Assembly (NCBI GenBank): GCA_022264855.1 | Contig: JABYQU010000004.1 | Location: 496,001-560,000, forward strand | Direction of reading: 5' to 3' | DNA from: Lenzites betulinus | Taxonomy: Eukaryota; Basidiomycota; Agaricomycetes; Polyporales; Polyporaceae | DNA length: 64,000 nt | Part shown: in pieces, positions 11,514-23,192 of the stretch | How positions within the stretch are numbered: position 1 is the stretch's first letter | Layout of the letters: the number at the start of each line of letters is the position of its first letter | Position numbers and translations under genes: made by a program | The notes under the pieces: generated by a model | Seen by the model: only the letters and a program-made list of their open reading frames with translations | The model's database searches: none | What the model was told of the DNA's origin: nothing

Positions 11514-13698
11514 TTATCTGTAGATTATAGATATCTGCCCAAACTCCTCGTCTCCCTCCTTCCCGCCTCCCGCTGCAAACAACCACTGTCTCAACACTGG
11601 CCACCCCACCTCGAAGCGCGTGCATATCTCGTCCGTATGATGCTCGCCGTCGAGCAACGGTAGCAGTTCTGGAGGGAAAGGCGCCGCGCCCTGCAGCGCG
11701 CCGTGCGACGACTCTCGCGGAATGCGCGGACGGAGGAGCCCCAGCGTCGTTCCCCGGCCTTCGTTCGAAATCTCGCTCTCGAGCTTCTCGGCGCTCGTGA
11801 GGGCGTCGGGGGACGAGGACGAAATGTACCGCGTGGAAGCGTGACTGTACTGCGGCGCATCTTTCTGCGACGGCGCCTCCGCGCGGCCGTGTAGACGCGA
11901 TATCGTCTGGTACGCCCGGTCGTGCAACGGTCTGCGGCCGTCGAGGCTTCGGAGCATCTCGAGCGAGCTCTCTGCTGCGCTTGCGCGGCGAGCTGGGACA
12001 ACCCGCGCGGTGGTTGGGGATATGGCTACGATTTCGGCGCCGACGGAGGCAATTGTGGGCTGGGCTTCGGGAGCGCGCCCCCGGACGCGTAGCGCTTCTT
12101 GCTCTGCATAATTCGAAGGAGCGTCTGCGGCCATTTGAGTTTTGCCTCGCTTGCGGCCTAGTGAAGCCATGGTCGCGCGACGATCCAGTTGTGGCTCTGC
12201 GGGCTTTGATAGGAGGATTGGCCAGCGATGCACGCGGCGAAGGAACCCCTGAAAGGTGGGATACGCGTCAATACATGGACAACGTGAGCATCCATGTCAG
12301 TGCCTTACCTTGATCACACCAAAGCTGGTAAATCGCCGGACGTCTATACCGAGCTTATGCACTTCGAACTCTTCTATCCAATCACGGACCGTCTTCTCAG
12401 CTTTGAAACGCGAGTACAGATGGAGGAGCTTTGGCCAGTCCGGTATGACCCAGCCTGAGTGAGGCGTGAAGATGTACTCCATATGTCGGAAAGCGTGTAG
12501 TCTCACCAGGTTTTGTCACGTAGGGCCCGCATTCGTTGATAATGTGCTCTTCATCTGCGAGCCACTGGATGCTTTTCCGCAAAGTATACATGTTCGAATA
12601 TTGGAAGATGTCCATCAACATGATAACCTGGTAGTAGCTAACGATGGATGACATTAGTACGGATGCCGCGAGTATACGACGGTATCTTACAGCAAATGTG
12701 ATATTGCGAGTCGAGTGAGGTTGAGATCGCAGTTCGCCAGACGAGCTATTCGACTGATATGATTGGTCCCATCGATGTATGGACAGATCTTTATGTCAAG
12801 CAATGATTAAATACCACTCGCGTGAAATAAACTACAACAGTACCTTCACAATGGTTAGATCCCAATTTGGCTCGATCCGGTTGGTCAAGTTAATGAGGGC
12901 CAAGGGAACCATCCAGTCCTTCACCGGCGGAGGATTGGGATAGAAGGGGAATATCTTAAGTTCTATGGAGTTGAACTCGTCGATAGGTATGGAGGTTTCC
13001 GAGTAAGAATTGAGGTCCTCATATAGCTGCTCGAGAACGGCGTGAATGGCAGAAGCACTGTTCGGCGAAGACAGAAAGCGAGACTCTTTCTGCCCTCCAT
13101 GTCAGTGTAAGTCGCAGGGAATAAATTGGAAGCAGCCTTCACCAACCTCGCATGTGGTAAGTACCCGGCTGACCTTCCTGGCTATCGGCTCGTAGCAACT
13201 CAGATCCGCAGTGCGTCCAAATACGAAGCAGATATTGTAGAGGAAGTAGTTCCGCGGATAGTATTCTTCGTCAAGCCTCACAGGAAAGCCAAGAATCCGA
13301 TGTCCCTTTGTAGCGCAGATAACTAGCCTGCCGCAGAGCGCTTTTGGGGGGATCACATATTTCGAGATGTCATCGAAGTTGAAAAAGAAACCGGATGTTC
13401 GTATGTTTGGTGACTGAGGACTCCTGGACTCTGACAAGGGTATTGTAGGAGATGCCAAGATAGAGCTTGATGAGCGACGAGTGGGAATATCGACGTCTGC
13501 AAGTGAGGCGGTCGAGGACATGGGCGAAGCTGCATATAAGGTGCTGCTGGAGGCTCCGGAAGCGTGTCCAGAAGAAGCGGAGACAGCAATTAGACCCTCA
13601 GGCACCTGAGATACAATTTTTGGCCCCTGGTCGACGTCGAATACGGCGTAGAAGACAGACTCGAGTCGGGGTAGAAAAGATCCGCCGTTGTAGGACAT
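11514..13698 (-). CDS. NPR2: Nitrogen permease regulator 2 (SEACIT/GATOR1 subunit)
   Basis: Part of the Npr2-Npr3-Iml1 complex that acts as GAP for the Rag/Gtr GTPases and restrains TORC1 when amino acids are scarce, on the vacuole surface. Six exons: 13698-13147, 13089-12844, 12788-12691, 12637-12507, 12454-12309 and 12248-11514, giving 636 codons (635 aa). The N-terminal longin-type domain begins LESVFYAVFDVDQGPKIVSQVP. It is interrupted by a Ser-rich loop and resumes at KYVIPPKALCGRLVIC and PRNYFLYNICFVF. The central block PIDEFNSIELKIFP and the segment YYQVIMLMDIFQYSNMY are typical of the family. The large last exon holds a low-complexity Ala/Arg/Ser region, then a conserved C-terminal winged-helix-like end. 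The start ATG at 13698 is followed at once by conserved sequence. Confidence 0.93.
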
Positions 13699-14211
13699 AG
13701 CACTCGCTCGTATGTCATGAGAGAGGCACTGCAAGATGCAAAAATTAGCACCTTGTAAAATACTACATTTTAGCGTATAGGAAAGCTCGCAAACATTATT
13801 ATATGAACGTGTAGTCGGAATCGACCGTCGGGTCTACTGCTGAGTACTGAGAGCGGATGCCGTTTCTGCGCAAGCGATAATGATGACTTGTCAGACAAAG
13901 CTAGTTCTTTGACCGAACATAACGCACCAATATGCGCAATAAGGTAGTGAGTACTAGCGGGAGAGGCGGTAGACGTGCTGACTCTTGAGGTGACCGTACG
14001 CAAACAGCCTGAGGCTGAAGTACTTGAACAACTTGCGCGCGCTTGCCGCCTTTGGGATCACACTTGGACGTTATAGACGCCCGTTATACAGAGACCTGCT
14101 GACTAAGATAGACGTGGTTGGCCCGGTGGCTCCTCCGAGTTCAAGTTGTGCTTTACTGCTGCCCTCATCCTACCTTGTATTGCCGTGCGCCACCAGCTTG
14201 AATTCTAAAGT
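13699..14211. promoter_or_regulatory. NPR2/SLT11 divergent promoter region
   Basis: Gap of 513 bp between two divergent start codons. It is less GC-rich next to NPR2 (13735-13800). No well-formed gene, repeat or GGCGCC palindrome was seen; only a partial match, GACGCCCG, occurs near 14077. Confidence 0.5.
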
Positions 14212-15489
14212 ATGCCGAAGGCGGATATCAACAAGGCTGGCTGGGAACAGAGCGAATTCCCTATCCTCTGCGAGACATGTGAGTGTTTGGAATGACTTGT
14301 ATTGGCACCACACTCATATCCGTCATTCAGGCTTGGGTGACAATGCATTCGTCCGCATGGTAGGCACTCCATATAGCCCACATCTTATGCTGTTGACTCA
14401 CACGGGTTATAGTCTAAACAAGAGTTCGGTCGCTCATGTGGTACCTGCGCAAGACCGTTTACCGTCTTCCGCTGGAACCCTGGAACCGGTATGCGATTCA
14501 AGACGACTGTAATCTGCCAGACTTGCGCGAAGATCAAGAACGTTTGCCAAACCTGTCTCCTTGACCTGGAGTATGGGTTGCCCACCCAAGTGCGCGATAC
14601 CGCGCTCGCGGTCGAGAGCAAAGCCCCCACAAGCGATATCAATAGGGAGTACTTCGCGCAGAACATGGAGAGCAAGGTATGTCCATATTCGAAGCCACAC
14701 GCCGCTGCACGCTGACATTGTGTTAGCTCGATGGCGCAAAGTCCCTCATGGACGTCAATCGTGCATCGAGCGCGGGCAAGGAGATGCTGAAGGAGCTTGC
14801 GCGCACCGATCCCTACTACAAGCGCAACAAGCCCCATGTATGCTCATTCTACGCAAAAGGGGATTGCAATCGTGGAGATGCCTGTCCATACCGGTCAGTC
14901 TGATAAGCAAGCCATCCTAGACGACATCTAAAGCCCCCTTCAGCCACGAGAAGCCTGTACAAAATGAATTGTCAAAACAAAACATTCAGGACAGGTATCA
15001 CGGGCGCAATGATCCTGTAGCCAAGAAGATCTTGTCTACTCATGCCGCGAGTATGGGGCTACAACCGCCAGAAGATCAGAGTATTGTAAGCCGCCGGTCA
15101 CTCCTGAACATATCATTTTACTGACACTGTACAGACATCTCTGTTCCTATCATCTCTCTCGCCGTCTTCTTCGGAGGAAAGCGTACGGACTCGAGTGCTG
15201 AAGTCCTTGCCAGCTGTTCCGCCATCACAGCTGAAGTCGGTAGTTCATATAGCGAAGTCAAGGTACGTAGGCTCTGTCTGTGCTTGCGAGACCATTTTTG
15301 ATATCCTCTCATAGATGTGCATTCGTGAACTGGAGAGACAGAGCTACTGCCGAGCTTGCGGCTCAAGCATTTGCGAACGGTCTCGAGATCGACGGAGAGA
15401 CTGTGGGCGTTCGGTGGGGGAGGAGTAAGGGCGCTTCTGGTCAAAAGGCAGGAAAGCCCGCCACCCCTTCTTCTGCTACTGCAGCATGA
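14212..15489 (+). CDS. SLT11: Pre-mRNA-splicing factor SLT11/ECM2 (RBM22 orthologue)
   Basis: Spliceosomal protein that contacts U6 and the intron near the active site. Seven exons: 14212-14278, 14331-14359, 14413-14676, 14727-14893, 14944-15085, 15135-15262 and 15315-15489, totalling exactly 324 codons (323 aa). The N-terminus has paired CxxC zinc motifs (CGTC, CQTC, CQTC). A CCCH finger, [19 protein letters not shown], lies at about residues 159-177. The C-terminal RNA-recognition motif includes [19 protein letters not shown] and a VRWGRSK end. The start [17 protein letters not shown] matches the expected N-terminus. A 29-nt second exon is well supported by phase. Confidence 0.93.
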
Positions 15490-15654
15490 GCACCGTGCCA
15501 TGCAATTTAGCCCTCCCGTGATTCCCTGCTGTACGCTACTGTATGACTAGTTTGGTAGACATATCTGCTTTTGAGCTCTATCTTTGCGGCGCTTGCCAAG
15601 CGGTGAAGCGTGGGCGCCAAATATTTATCAAGTGCTCTCAAACTTACCACCACC

Positions 15655-16910
15655 ATGAGCGAGTCCCAACTTCTAGATCTCGAGAAAGGCATGTGTACCG
15701 ACATTCGCCGCCATCGCGGACGTTGACCGACATCAGTCTCTAGCCCTCGCTGCTCTACGACTTTTGAGAGTTACATGTTCTGCGGCAATCGACGCCCTTC
15801 GACGCCCTCTCTCTTCCACACCACCTGCTCAGCTGTCTGAACGCCCTTCGTGTCCTGTTCTGCAGAAGGACTACCAGTCGCTTTTAACGCTTGTCTACAC
15901 ATCTACCACGAAGCTTACGTTGGTGCTACGACCATCGGCCCCCTACCCGAAAGCCGCCCTCGCACCCATAGCCGACCTTGGAACCTCTATCACATCCCTC
16001 ACTGCGTGTGCGACCCTTTTCGATGCCCACGGCGAGACGCTGTCATCATACGCTCGTCAGGCTGCTCTCGATATATGTGAGGCGGTCAGCTCCCTTGCGG
16101 AGACCTTTGTGGATGAAGGGGGCAAAGAGTATCTCGTTCGCACGGGCACTGTCCACGATCTCATCGAGAAAGCGCGACGTGAACTCCCGGTAGACACCCT
16201 CGATGCGGTCAAAAGAAGGTGGAAGGTGGATCGGGGAATGCTTGAGGATACGCTGGACGAGATCAACTCTATGATCGAGGACGCCGGGCACGAAGGCGAG
16301 CAGGACCAGGATGAAGAAGGATTCAATGAGGAGTGGGATGAACTCGGCTTGGGGTCGAGTAAAAAGATGTCCGAAGCCGAGCTGGAATGTACAAAGAAGG
16401 TATGCAGCACCGATGCAGAGGCCTGTGCATCCGACTGATATCTCTCGCCAGGTGCAGCCTCTTGTGCGTTTTGCGACTTTGTTTCACAAACGTGTTGTTC
16501 CGGACGTGCTTGCTGGATTGTCTGGACCTCAGCTCGAGTCTAGTGACCTCATCTCCGCTCTGGACGCACTGCCTTCCCGATCACACGCGGTCGTCGTCGC
16601 TCTCGAAGAGGTCGTGGCCACCCTCTACGCTCCTCAAAACCCTGCTTCCGTTGCATCTGCCGTCGCAGCGCTCACCGAATCTTTGAGGGCGCTCCACGCG
16701 TCGGTCATCACAAACGTCCTCGTACCTTCGGACGCGGATCTCGCCCAACGAATGAGCGCTCTGAGCGTGGTTCAAGGAGACGGTGGCAAGGCTGGCGGTG
16801 AAACCAAAAAGGACCCTAGGAAATGGTTTGATGCCTGCTTAGCACAGATTGACAAGTCTGCGAAAGCTGTAGATGATGTGCTATCGCCGTATTCTGCCAA
16901 CTCGACATGA
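15655..16910 (+). CDS. GCIP-domain protein (cyclin-D1-binding-protein-1 like), with apparent frameshift near the start
   Basis: Resembles fungal proteins with the Grap2/cyclin-D-interacting (GCIP) domain; the function in fungi is unknown. The main frame runs to a donor at 16400, then exon 16452-16910 with stop TGA at 16908. The domain is all-helical: KDYQSLLTLVYTSTTKLTLV, then a long acidic linker, then LVRFATLFHKRVVPDVLAGL. The only in-context start is ATG 15655 (MSESQLLDLEK), but that frame stops at 15724. The domain frame is open upstream only to 15677 and has no ATG. Removing one base in the A/G run at 15685-15689 would join them smoothly, and no intron solves the phase. So either this copy carries a 1-nt insertion or the sequence has an error there. 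Confidence 0.75.
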
Positions 16911-17434
16911 TTCTTCATCCCATTATTCGTGGAGCCCCTAAGTTTGCGACGTTTCCCAATGAGGACAGCGCATACTCCCTTCAGATATTCAGACACGTAA
17001 GGTAAAGACATGGACGTATTATGAGTGTCCTCCGTGACTCACCAATTGTAATAAGGTCTATGTTTGGCAGTCTGCCATATGTCGACTCGGGAGGCTTCGC
17101 TCGGGTACGCTGCTGGCTTAACTCTTCGTGGCTCGACGTACTACACGCTCCGAGATGACCGCGCCGCCCATAATACCTATGTCGTCTGGGCGTCCCACAG
17201 CTCCCCCTCACCGTGATTATCACGATCATCAAGGGAAGCCTGGGCGTTGTGGAACGTGAATAGGACAGGGCAGCAAAGGGCGGCAACGTTGACAGGGATA
17301 ATTGCGGACTATGAGCGAGCACCGGCAGACGTACAAGCCACGGCCCTGAACGACCATGCCGCTATATAGGTCCCTCCGATTGAGGCTACCTACCGGCACT
17401 CGCTACATACCCCGCTCACGGCAGAACACTCAGC
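16911..17434. other. Intergenic region and GMC promoter
   Basis: No convincing gene. A TATA-like TATATAGG occurs near 17363, about 70 bp before the GMC start codon. Confidence 0.5.
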
Positions 17435-20341
17435 ATGGTCTTCGCTAACACAACAGACGATTTCTGCTCCACTACATTCGACTACCTCATAGTTGGGGGC
17501 GGTACTGCGGGTCTGGTTTTGGCAGCTCGGTATGACCTACGCCACATTCGAGTGTGTTTCTTCACTCAGCAGCGCGCGATAGCCTCTCCGAGGATCCATC
17601 TGTTACCGTTGGTGTGCTAGAAGTCGGCGAATGGCATCCCACCGAGGAAGGCATCTCCGTACCTGGTGTGTACACGATGGTATACACAGTCCGCAGTCAC
17701 TGACGATCTCGTTCAGGCTTGTGTGGTTCTTTGATAGGTAACCCGCGTTACGACTGGCTTCCCCCTTCAGTGCCGCAGAGGCATGTCAATAACCGTACGG
17801 TTATGCAACCACGGTGAGCTTCATGCGACCGGCCTAGGGAGCCGCCCCACAGTCCCGCTCAGTGTATGTTTGCAGGGGGAGAGCATTGGGAGGCTCGTCT
17901 ATGGTACGTATGGTTAGTATCATTCAGCCGAATGGGATTTGACACCCTACGAACAGCTTAATCTGCTTCTGTATAATCGGTGAGAGGTCCGTTCGCTAAC
18001 ATGCGACGAAATACTCAAATGAGTGCAGAGCTTCTGCCCGAGAATACGACGGTGAGTAGGATTGCGGCGGATTGTGCAAGTGAACCATTTGCGAAAATGA
18101 CTCCGGTCCAGCTTACGAGGCTTTGGGGAATACCGGATGGAACTGGTCCGAATTTCTCAAGTACATGAAGAAGGTAAGCACCGTACCGCACAATCCTCGA
18201 CCTGGACGTTACAATTGAACTTCGCACAGGCGGAGACGACTATTCCCCCTGCTTCCATTACCAAACCCGGATACGGTATCAACGTCTCTCCGTCCAGTGA
18301 ATGGCATGGCACATCTGGCCCGATAGTGAAGTCGTATCCTACGAATTTCAACGCGCTGCACTTGCACATCACAGCGGCCTTAGAGACACTTGGTGTGCCG
18401 AAGAACCCGGAGCCCGTAAGCTGCATCTATACAAATCGTATCCCTCTTCACCAACCGTCTGTGTCGATCTACAGGACAATGGCTCCAATATGGGTTCAGT
18501 CACCACCTTCGCCGCCGTGGATCCACAGACTGTTAGCAGGAGTTACTCTGCAAAGGTCGGTGTTGATACGCTGCGAATTCCTCTGTTGGCCGAGTTCACC
18601 GATCTCATATCGTGTTCATACTAGGCCTACTACGAATCAAACGCCGAAAGGGATAACCTCGTGGTGATTACTGGCGCACTGGTTTCGCGCGTGGTTTTCC
18701 AGCCTGGGTCTTCGCCTCTGCTCGCATCAGGTGTCCAGTTTACCCGTGACAATAAGACTTTCACCGTCGAGGCTCGTAAAGAAGTCATCTTGTGTGCCGG
18801 TATGTCATGATCCAACGAACCGACGCGGATGAGGTGTTGACATCGTGGCAGGGGCATTCCAGACTCCGCAACTCCTCGAACTATCTGGTAGATATCATAT
18901 GTATATTGTCAATATCCCGCTAACACAGTCGCAGGCATTGGCGACCCTAAGGTGCTCGAACCGCACGGTATCGAGGTACTCCTTGATCTTCCGAGTGTGG
19001 GTGAGAATCTACGTAAGTCGCAAACCCCCCGTCGCCTCAGGCTGCGGCGTCCCCACATTATCAGATGCTGACGGTTATCATCAGAGGTGACTGGAGTTCC
19101 AAGTTCAGTCCTGGCGCTCGGACTAACGTTCTCTAGGACCACGAAGGGGTGATCACGATTTGTGAGATCGATCCGCAATACGAAACCGTCGACTTCCTCC
19201 TAGAGCCAGAAGAATTCAAGCGGCAACAGGAGTTGTAGTATGTGGACGCTTACAACCATCGCATTTGGTAACGATTAACGCGTCTTCCAGCAAAGCACAG
19301 AAAGGTTATCTGTCATCTGCGTTGGCCACGGTCCTTGGGTTCGTTCCCGCCACGGCCCTTGCGTCTGAAGAACAAATCAAGAAGTGGCAGGAAATAGGCA
19401 AGAAATCAATCGAGTCCGCACCGAAGAGTGCCAAGAAGGTATTCGAGCTTCAGCTGCAATGGATGCAGGACGAATCATCTGTGGAAGCGGAGTGAGTAGT
19501 CGACAACGCTTCTCCGTTGAGAGCAAGAGTACTCAATGCTTGCCTCCCATAGACTAATCCCTTTCCCGGGCTTCTTCCTTCCTTGTGGTCTCAAACCGGA
19601 GCCCAACGTGCGCTACTCTTCGACATTGGTCACAACTATGCGTCCCCTCTCGCGTGGATCTGTCCATATCGTTTCCGCTGATCCCGCTACGCCGCCCGCA
19701 ATCGATCCTAGTACGCCCCCTCACTTCACCCGTTGCCCAACGTGCGCGTGCTGACTACAGATAGACTACTTGGAGAACCCGGTCGACCTTGAGATGATGC
19801 TGGCTGCGATCAAATTCACCCTCAAGATGTACCAGACTGAGCCTCTGCGCGGCGTTGTACGCAAACAGTTTGCTCCGACTGCTGAGCAGAGCGCGACGGA
19901 CGAAGCTTTGATCGACTACATCAAGAGCAACTGCACCACAGTCTTCCACCCACTCGGGTCTGCAGCGATGCTTCCGCGCGAGGACGGAGGCGTCGTGAGT
20001 CCAAGGCTCCGAGTTTACGGAACCGCCAACCTTCGTGTTGTGAGCTTGTTCAGCGCTTTTTGTTGGACGTTTGGAGCTAATGTTGTGAATCCGATGTGTA
20101 AGGTCGACGCTTCCGTGATTCCTTTCGTACGTACTACAATACATCCGACTAGCCCTCATACACTCAATCTGCGACCCTACAGGAACTGTCTGCCCACCTT
20201 CAATCCACGGTCTATGCGATTGCTGAGAAAGTAGGTCGACTGTAAAGGCCACGTTCATGCACCACCTGGATTTCTAACGTCTTCCCTAAGGCCGCGGACA
20301 TCATCAAGGAGGATTCAGCCCTCGCGGCCTCCGCTGCGTAG
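17435..20341 (+). CDS. GMC-family FAD oxidoreductase (aryl-alcohol oxidase/dehydrogenase-like)
   Basis: Flavoenzyme of the glucose-methanol-choline family, which oxidises alcohols and often supplies H2O2 or reduces quinones in wood decay. The coding region is cut by at least 14 short introns (first exons 17435-17529, 17583-17665 and 17717-17813). The FAD dinucleotide loop GGGTAGLVLAAR is in exon 1. The GMC signature PRGRALGGSSM spans the junction near 17814-17880. A second signature is GAFQTPQLLELSGIGDP. The C-terminal domain has the catalytic-histidine motif CTTVFHPLGSAAM near 19935 and a second conserved His in SAHLQSTVYAIAEK. Everything expected is present, so the gene looks intact. The N-terminus begins MVFANTTDDFCSTTFDYL with no hydrophobic signal peptide, which suggests an intracellular enzyme. 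The substrate cannot be told from sequence. Confidence 0.9.
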
Positions 20342-20574
20342 TGTGCAAATAGATTACATCGGCCTCTCGAAAGCTGCGGAAAGGATATCTGACTCGTGAT
20401 TTGCCATGTGTACGATATGTCGCGAATTTGTACAACAAAGAACGAGATAGCTGCATCGTTGGCTAAAGCTGGCAATTTACACATTAGCGACTCGAAGTTC
20501 ATCCTATTCGCTGAGTATTATCACCTCTCGCGCCAAGAACGTCACTTCTAGGTCCGCGCAGCCATACATCAGGA

Positions 20575-21120
20575 CTAGGCCGAATGTTGTGCGATGACCA
20601 AAGAGGCGACTCTGAAGGTATCGTCCTCCACTGCAGCCGCAGCGTCCTTCCCATATCCCCACATCTCCTCTTCCATCGCGTCGACATCCTCGCATACTAT
20701 GTACCCATTCCCATGCATGCGCCTCAACGCTTCGCGGATCCACACCCGACATGTCCACGTCGGCTCGCGGTCTTTGTCGACTTCCGGGACACTCATAGGG
20801 ATCTCGCGCAGGAGCATGTCGAGATCGTCGACGTGCTTTCCTTCAGGGAGACGGCCGATGATGCTGGCAGCGGCTACCGCGGGAGATGTGGCGAGGGCGA
20901 GGGACGTGCGGTCGTAGGCCCAACGTCTGTCGACGCCTTGCTTTCCATTTGTGATGGCGTGCAGCTTTACGCCGATATGGACATCTGCTGTGGATGCGCT
21001 CGGAGGGTCTGGGATAAAAAGAAACCAGTGGAAGCGGGGTGGCGTCGTGCTCATGAGATCGAGGGCAAGCACGATCTCGGGATAGCGCGGAAGTGGTGCT
21101 AGAGTGACCTTGCGAGACAT
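20575..21120 (-). CDS. Small conserved-looking protein, function unknown
   Basis: Single-exon 181-aa protein, unrecognised. Coding composition is good throughout. Two segments stand out: an early RFHWFLFIPDPP strand with His31, and a later TCRVWIREALRRM with a cysteine. Similar short fungal proteins show this His-then-Cys arrangement, which recalls papain-like folds, but I cannot show catalysis. It is convergent with the GMC gene (233 bp between stops). ATG 21120 is the first in frame. No signal peptide or membrane span. Confidence 0.6.
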   Translation of the reverse strand: MSRKVTLAPLPRYPEIVLALDLMSTTPPRFHWFLFIPDPPSASTADVHIGVKLHAITNGKQGVDRRWAYDRTSLALATSPAVAAASIIGRLPEGKHVDDLDMLLREIPMSVPEVDKDREPTWTCRVWIREALRRMHGNGYIVCEDVDAMEEEMWGYGKDAAAAVEDDTFRVASLVIAQHSA

Positions 21121-21400
21121 GGTAGAAATCTAGTGTTAGGAAGATGAGTAAACGATGGCGACAGGGCGATTGGTGACGTTGAAGAGGCCTAGTCTAAGGG
21201 AGAGGCGTTGAGCTGACATGGTTTCGAAACGCAATTGTTTAGCGATGCGACCACTCATAGACGCCTACATCGAAGGGGTGGATTGTACGTTCACTCAGAT
21301 CAGAGCTGCGAATGAAAGCGTGTTATCCAGATAATCCGAAGGGTGTCGATATTGTACGCATAATACAGTGAGGATACAATCACAGGCGTTGCTCCCTGCC

Positions 21401-22794
21401 TTACCGCGGCTGCGCCGTGCCAGAGGCTGGGGCGCGAGTTCGGTCGTGCATCTCCTTAAAGGTAGCACCGAGAACATTGGGAAAACGAGCTGTTGAGTGT
21501 CGTAAGCGGTGCAGGACAAAACGCTCGACTTTGTCAGGAGAAGCTTGAAGGTCGAAAGCGTTCTTCTACACAGCGCATGAGTAGAGGAGGGATGGATGGT
21601 AAAACGCGAACTTACTGCTTCTGCGTCTCGCTTTGCACGCGCCTCGTCTCGCATCCGATGGAGCTCCTTCTTACGCTCTTCCTCCTTTTGTTTCCTGTTC
21701 AAACCAGAGTTTGGTGTGGTTAATCCGGGCTGTAATGAAGGTAAGTTAGAATTATGCTCCAGCTCAACCCTAAGATAATCGCACCTTGCTCTTGAACAGC
21801 TCTGAGTATACGGATGAATCGAGAAGATTCAGGTCCGCGGAGGCACCCGCAGGTTTACGCGTGCCAACTTGATTGCTTGTAGGGGCCGGGGTAAGGAGGG
21901 TCTGAGTCTTCTCCGCCACAGGCGCCACGGGCTTGATAGTAGACGGCGTCGATGGTGCGGTTGAACCCGCTGTGGATGGCTTGTTCTTCTTGATAGTTGG
22001 AAGCTTCCGCTTCTTAGGCAGGGAGGCTTCGTCGACAAGGTCAAGAGGAGCTAGGGGGATGCTCTTCTGGCTCTCATCTTGTGGCCTTGACCGTTTCGAG
22101 GATTCAGGAACAGAGGTGGGAAGCTTACGCTCGTCCCGGAAGACGATATCCTTCTCCTCCTTCACCGTTTTGCTCCTTCCAGCAGCCCTTCCTGCTGCCA
22201 ACTTCCCACTCTTGCCCTTCCCCGCTCCCGGCCTCTTGTAGTCCGCTTCGGGTTCGAAGTCGTCATCGTCAGTCACGACGACGTCGGGATCATCGAAGTC
22301 ATCGTCATCTTCGTCGTCTGTCCACACGACCGCTCTGCGCGACCTCTTGGCCGATGGTTTCGACTTGGCTGGTTTCGGCTCCTTCAGGCGCGTCTTGCTC
22401 GAGGACCCAGCGGCACTGGAGAGTCTTCGCTTCGCAGGGGGAGCAGGCGACACAGAGCGGGAGACCGCGGCTAGTGGTTCGGGGAGGAAACGCGTGTCTT
22501 CAATGTCTCCGTCGACGTCCACATCCACATCCACATCGGCGTCCGCGTAGTCGTCGTCCACAGACCCCCGACTCATAGTTCGCGCTTTCTTCCGCCGCGA
22601 GCTTTCTGCAGGCGGCCCGTACGGTATGTTAACGCCTTCGTCATCATCATCATCCTCCGAGTCGATCCTCTGCTTGCGCCGTTTGACCGGTCTAGGCTCG
22701 GATATCTGGTCACAAGTTAACGTCGGGCGATCCCAATGGGGGTCATGAAACAGCGTACGATGTTATTCTTGCTTATCTTGATCTTCAAAGACAT
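21401..22794 (-). CDS. Acidic, low-complexity nuclear protein of unknown function
   Basis: Unrecognised. Four in-phase exons: 22794-22759, 22705-21785, 21729-21616 and 21565-21401, total 412 codons (411 aa). The protein starts MSLKIKISKNNI, then has a basic KRRK block followed by an Asp/Glu run. A tandem (Val-Asp) repeat lies near 22500-22540, and several further acidic clusters alternate with Lys-rich blocks. The C-terminal third contains an RKQKEEERKKELHRMRDEAR helix and a folded-looking end with FPNVLGATFKEMH. The alternating acidic patches and basic signals are typical of chromatin or nucleolar factors; that role is inference only. Confidence 0.65.
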
Positions 22795-23192
22795 GATGAA
22801 GAGCGCAGTGGGGGACGAAGAATTGCAGTCTGAATGTGCTCAGAGAGAACCTGAGCAGTGGCTGGAAAGAACGCGGCAAGCGCTCAGCGCTCAGCCCTCT
22901 ATACGTCATCATGAGCGCTTATCATATGTTCCCACTTCCTGCCGCTGACAGTATTATATTAGTAGTGCTCTTCCGTACCAGTCTAGCGCGCGCATCTTGT
23001 CCACATAGGACCCACAAGTAGGACAGGTCACGCTCGATCAGAATACGGACGGTTCCAAACGATTGGTCGTGATTATAGTTGATTGACAAACGTGTGGTGA
23101 TTGTATGTAATGAAAGTCCTCAATGAGAAGTCCGATTGTGTAGCTACTAGTGCATCATGATCCATAGTATCGCTAACGAATGTCCCACACGA
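22795..23192. other. Intergenic region, no gene seen
   Basis: AT-richer than the flanks. Only short frames occur, and no repeat or element was recognised. Confidence 0.5.

Noticed and set aside
11703..12313. Plus-strand frames opposite NPR2
   Set aside because: Shadows of the Ala/Arg-rich last NPR2 exon; no independent support.
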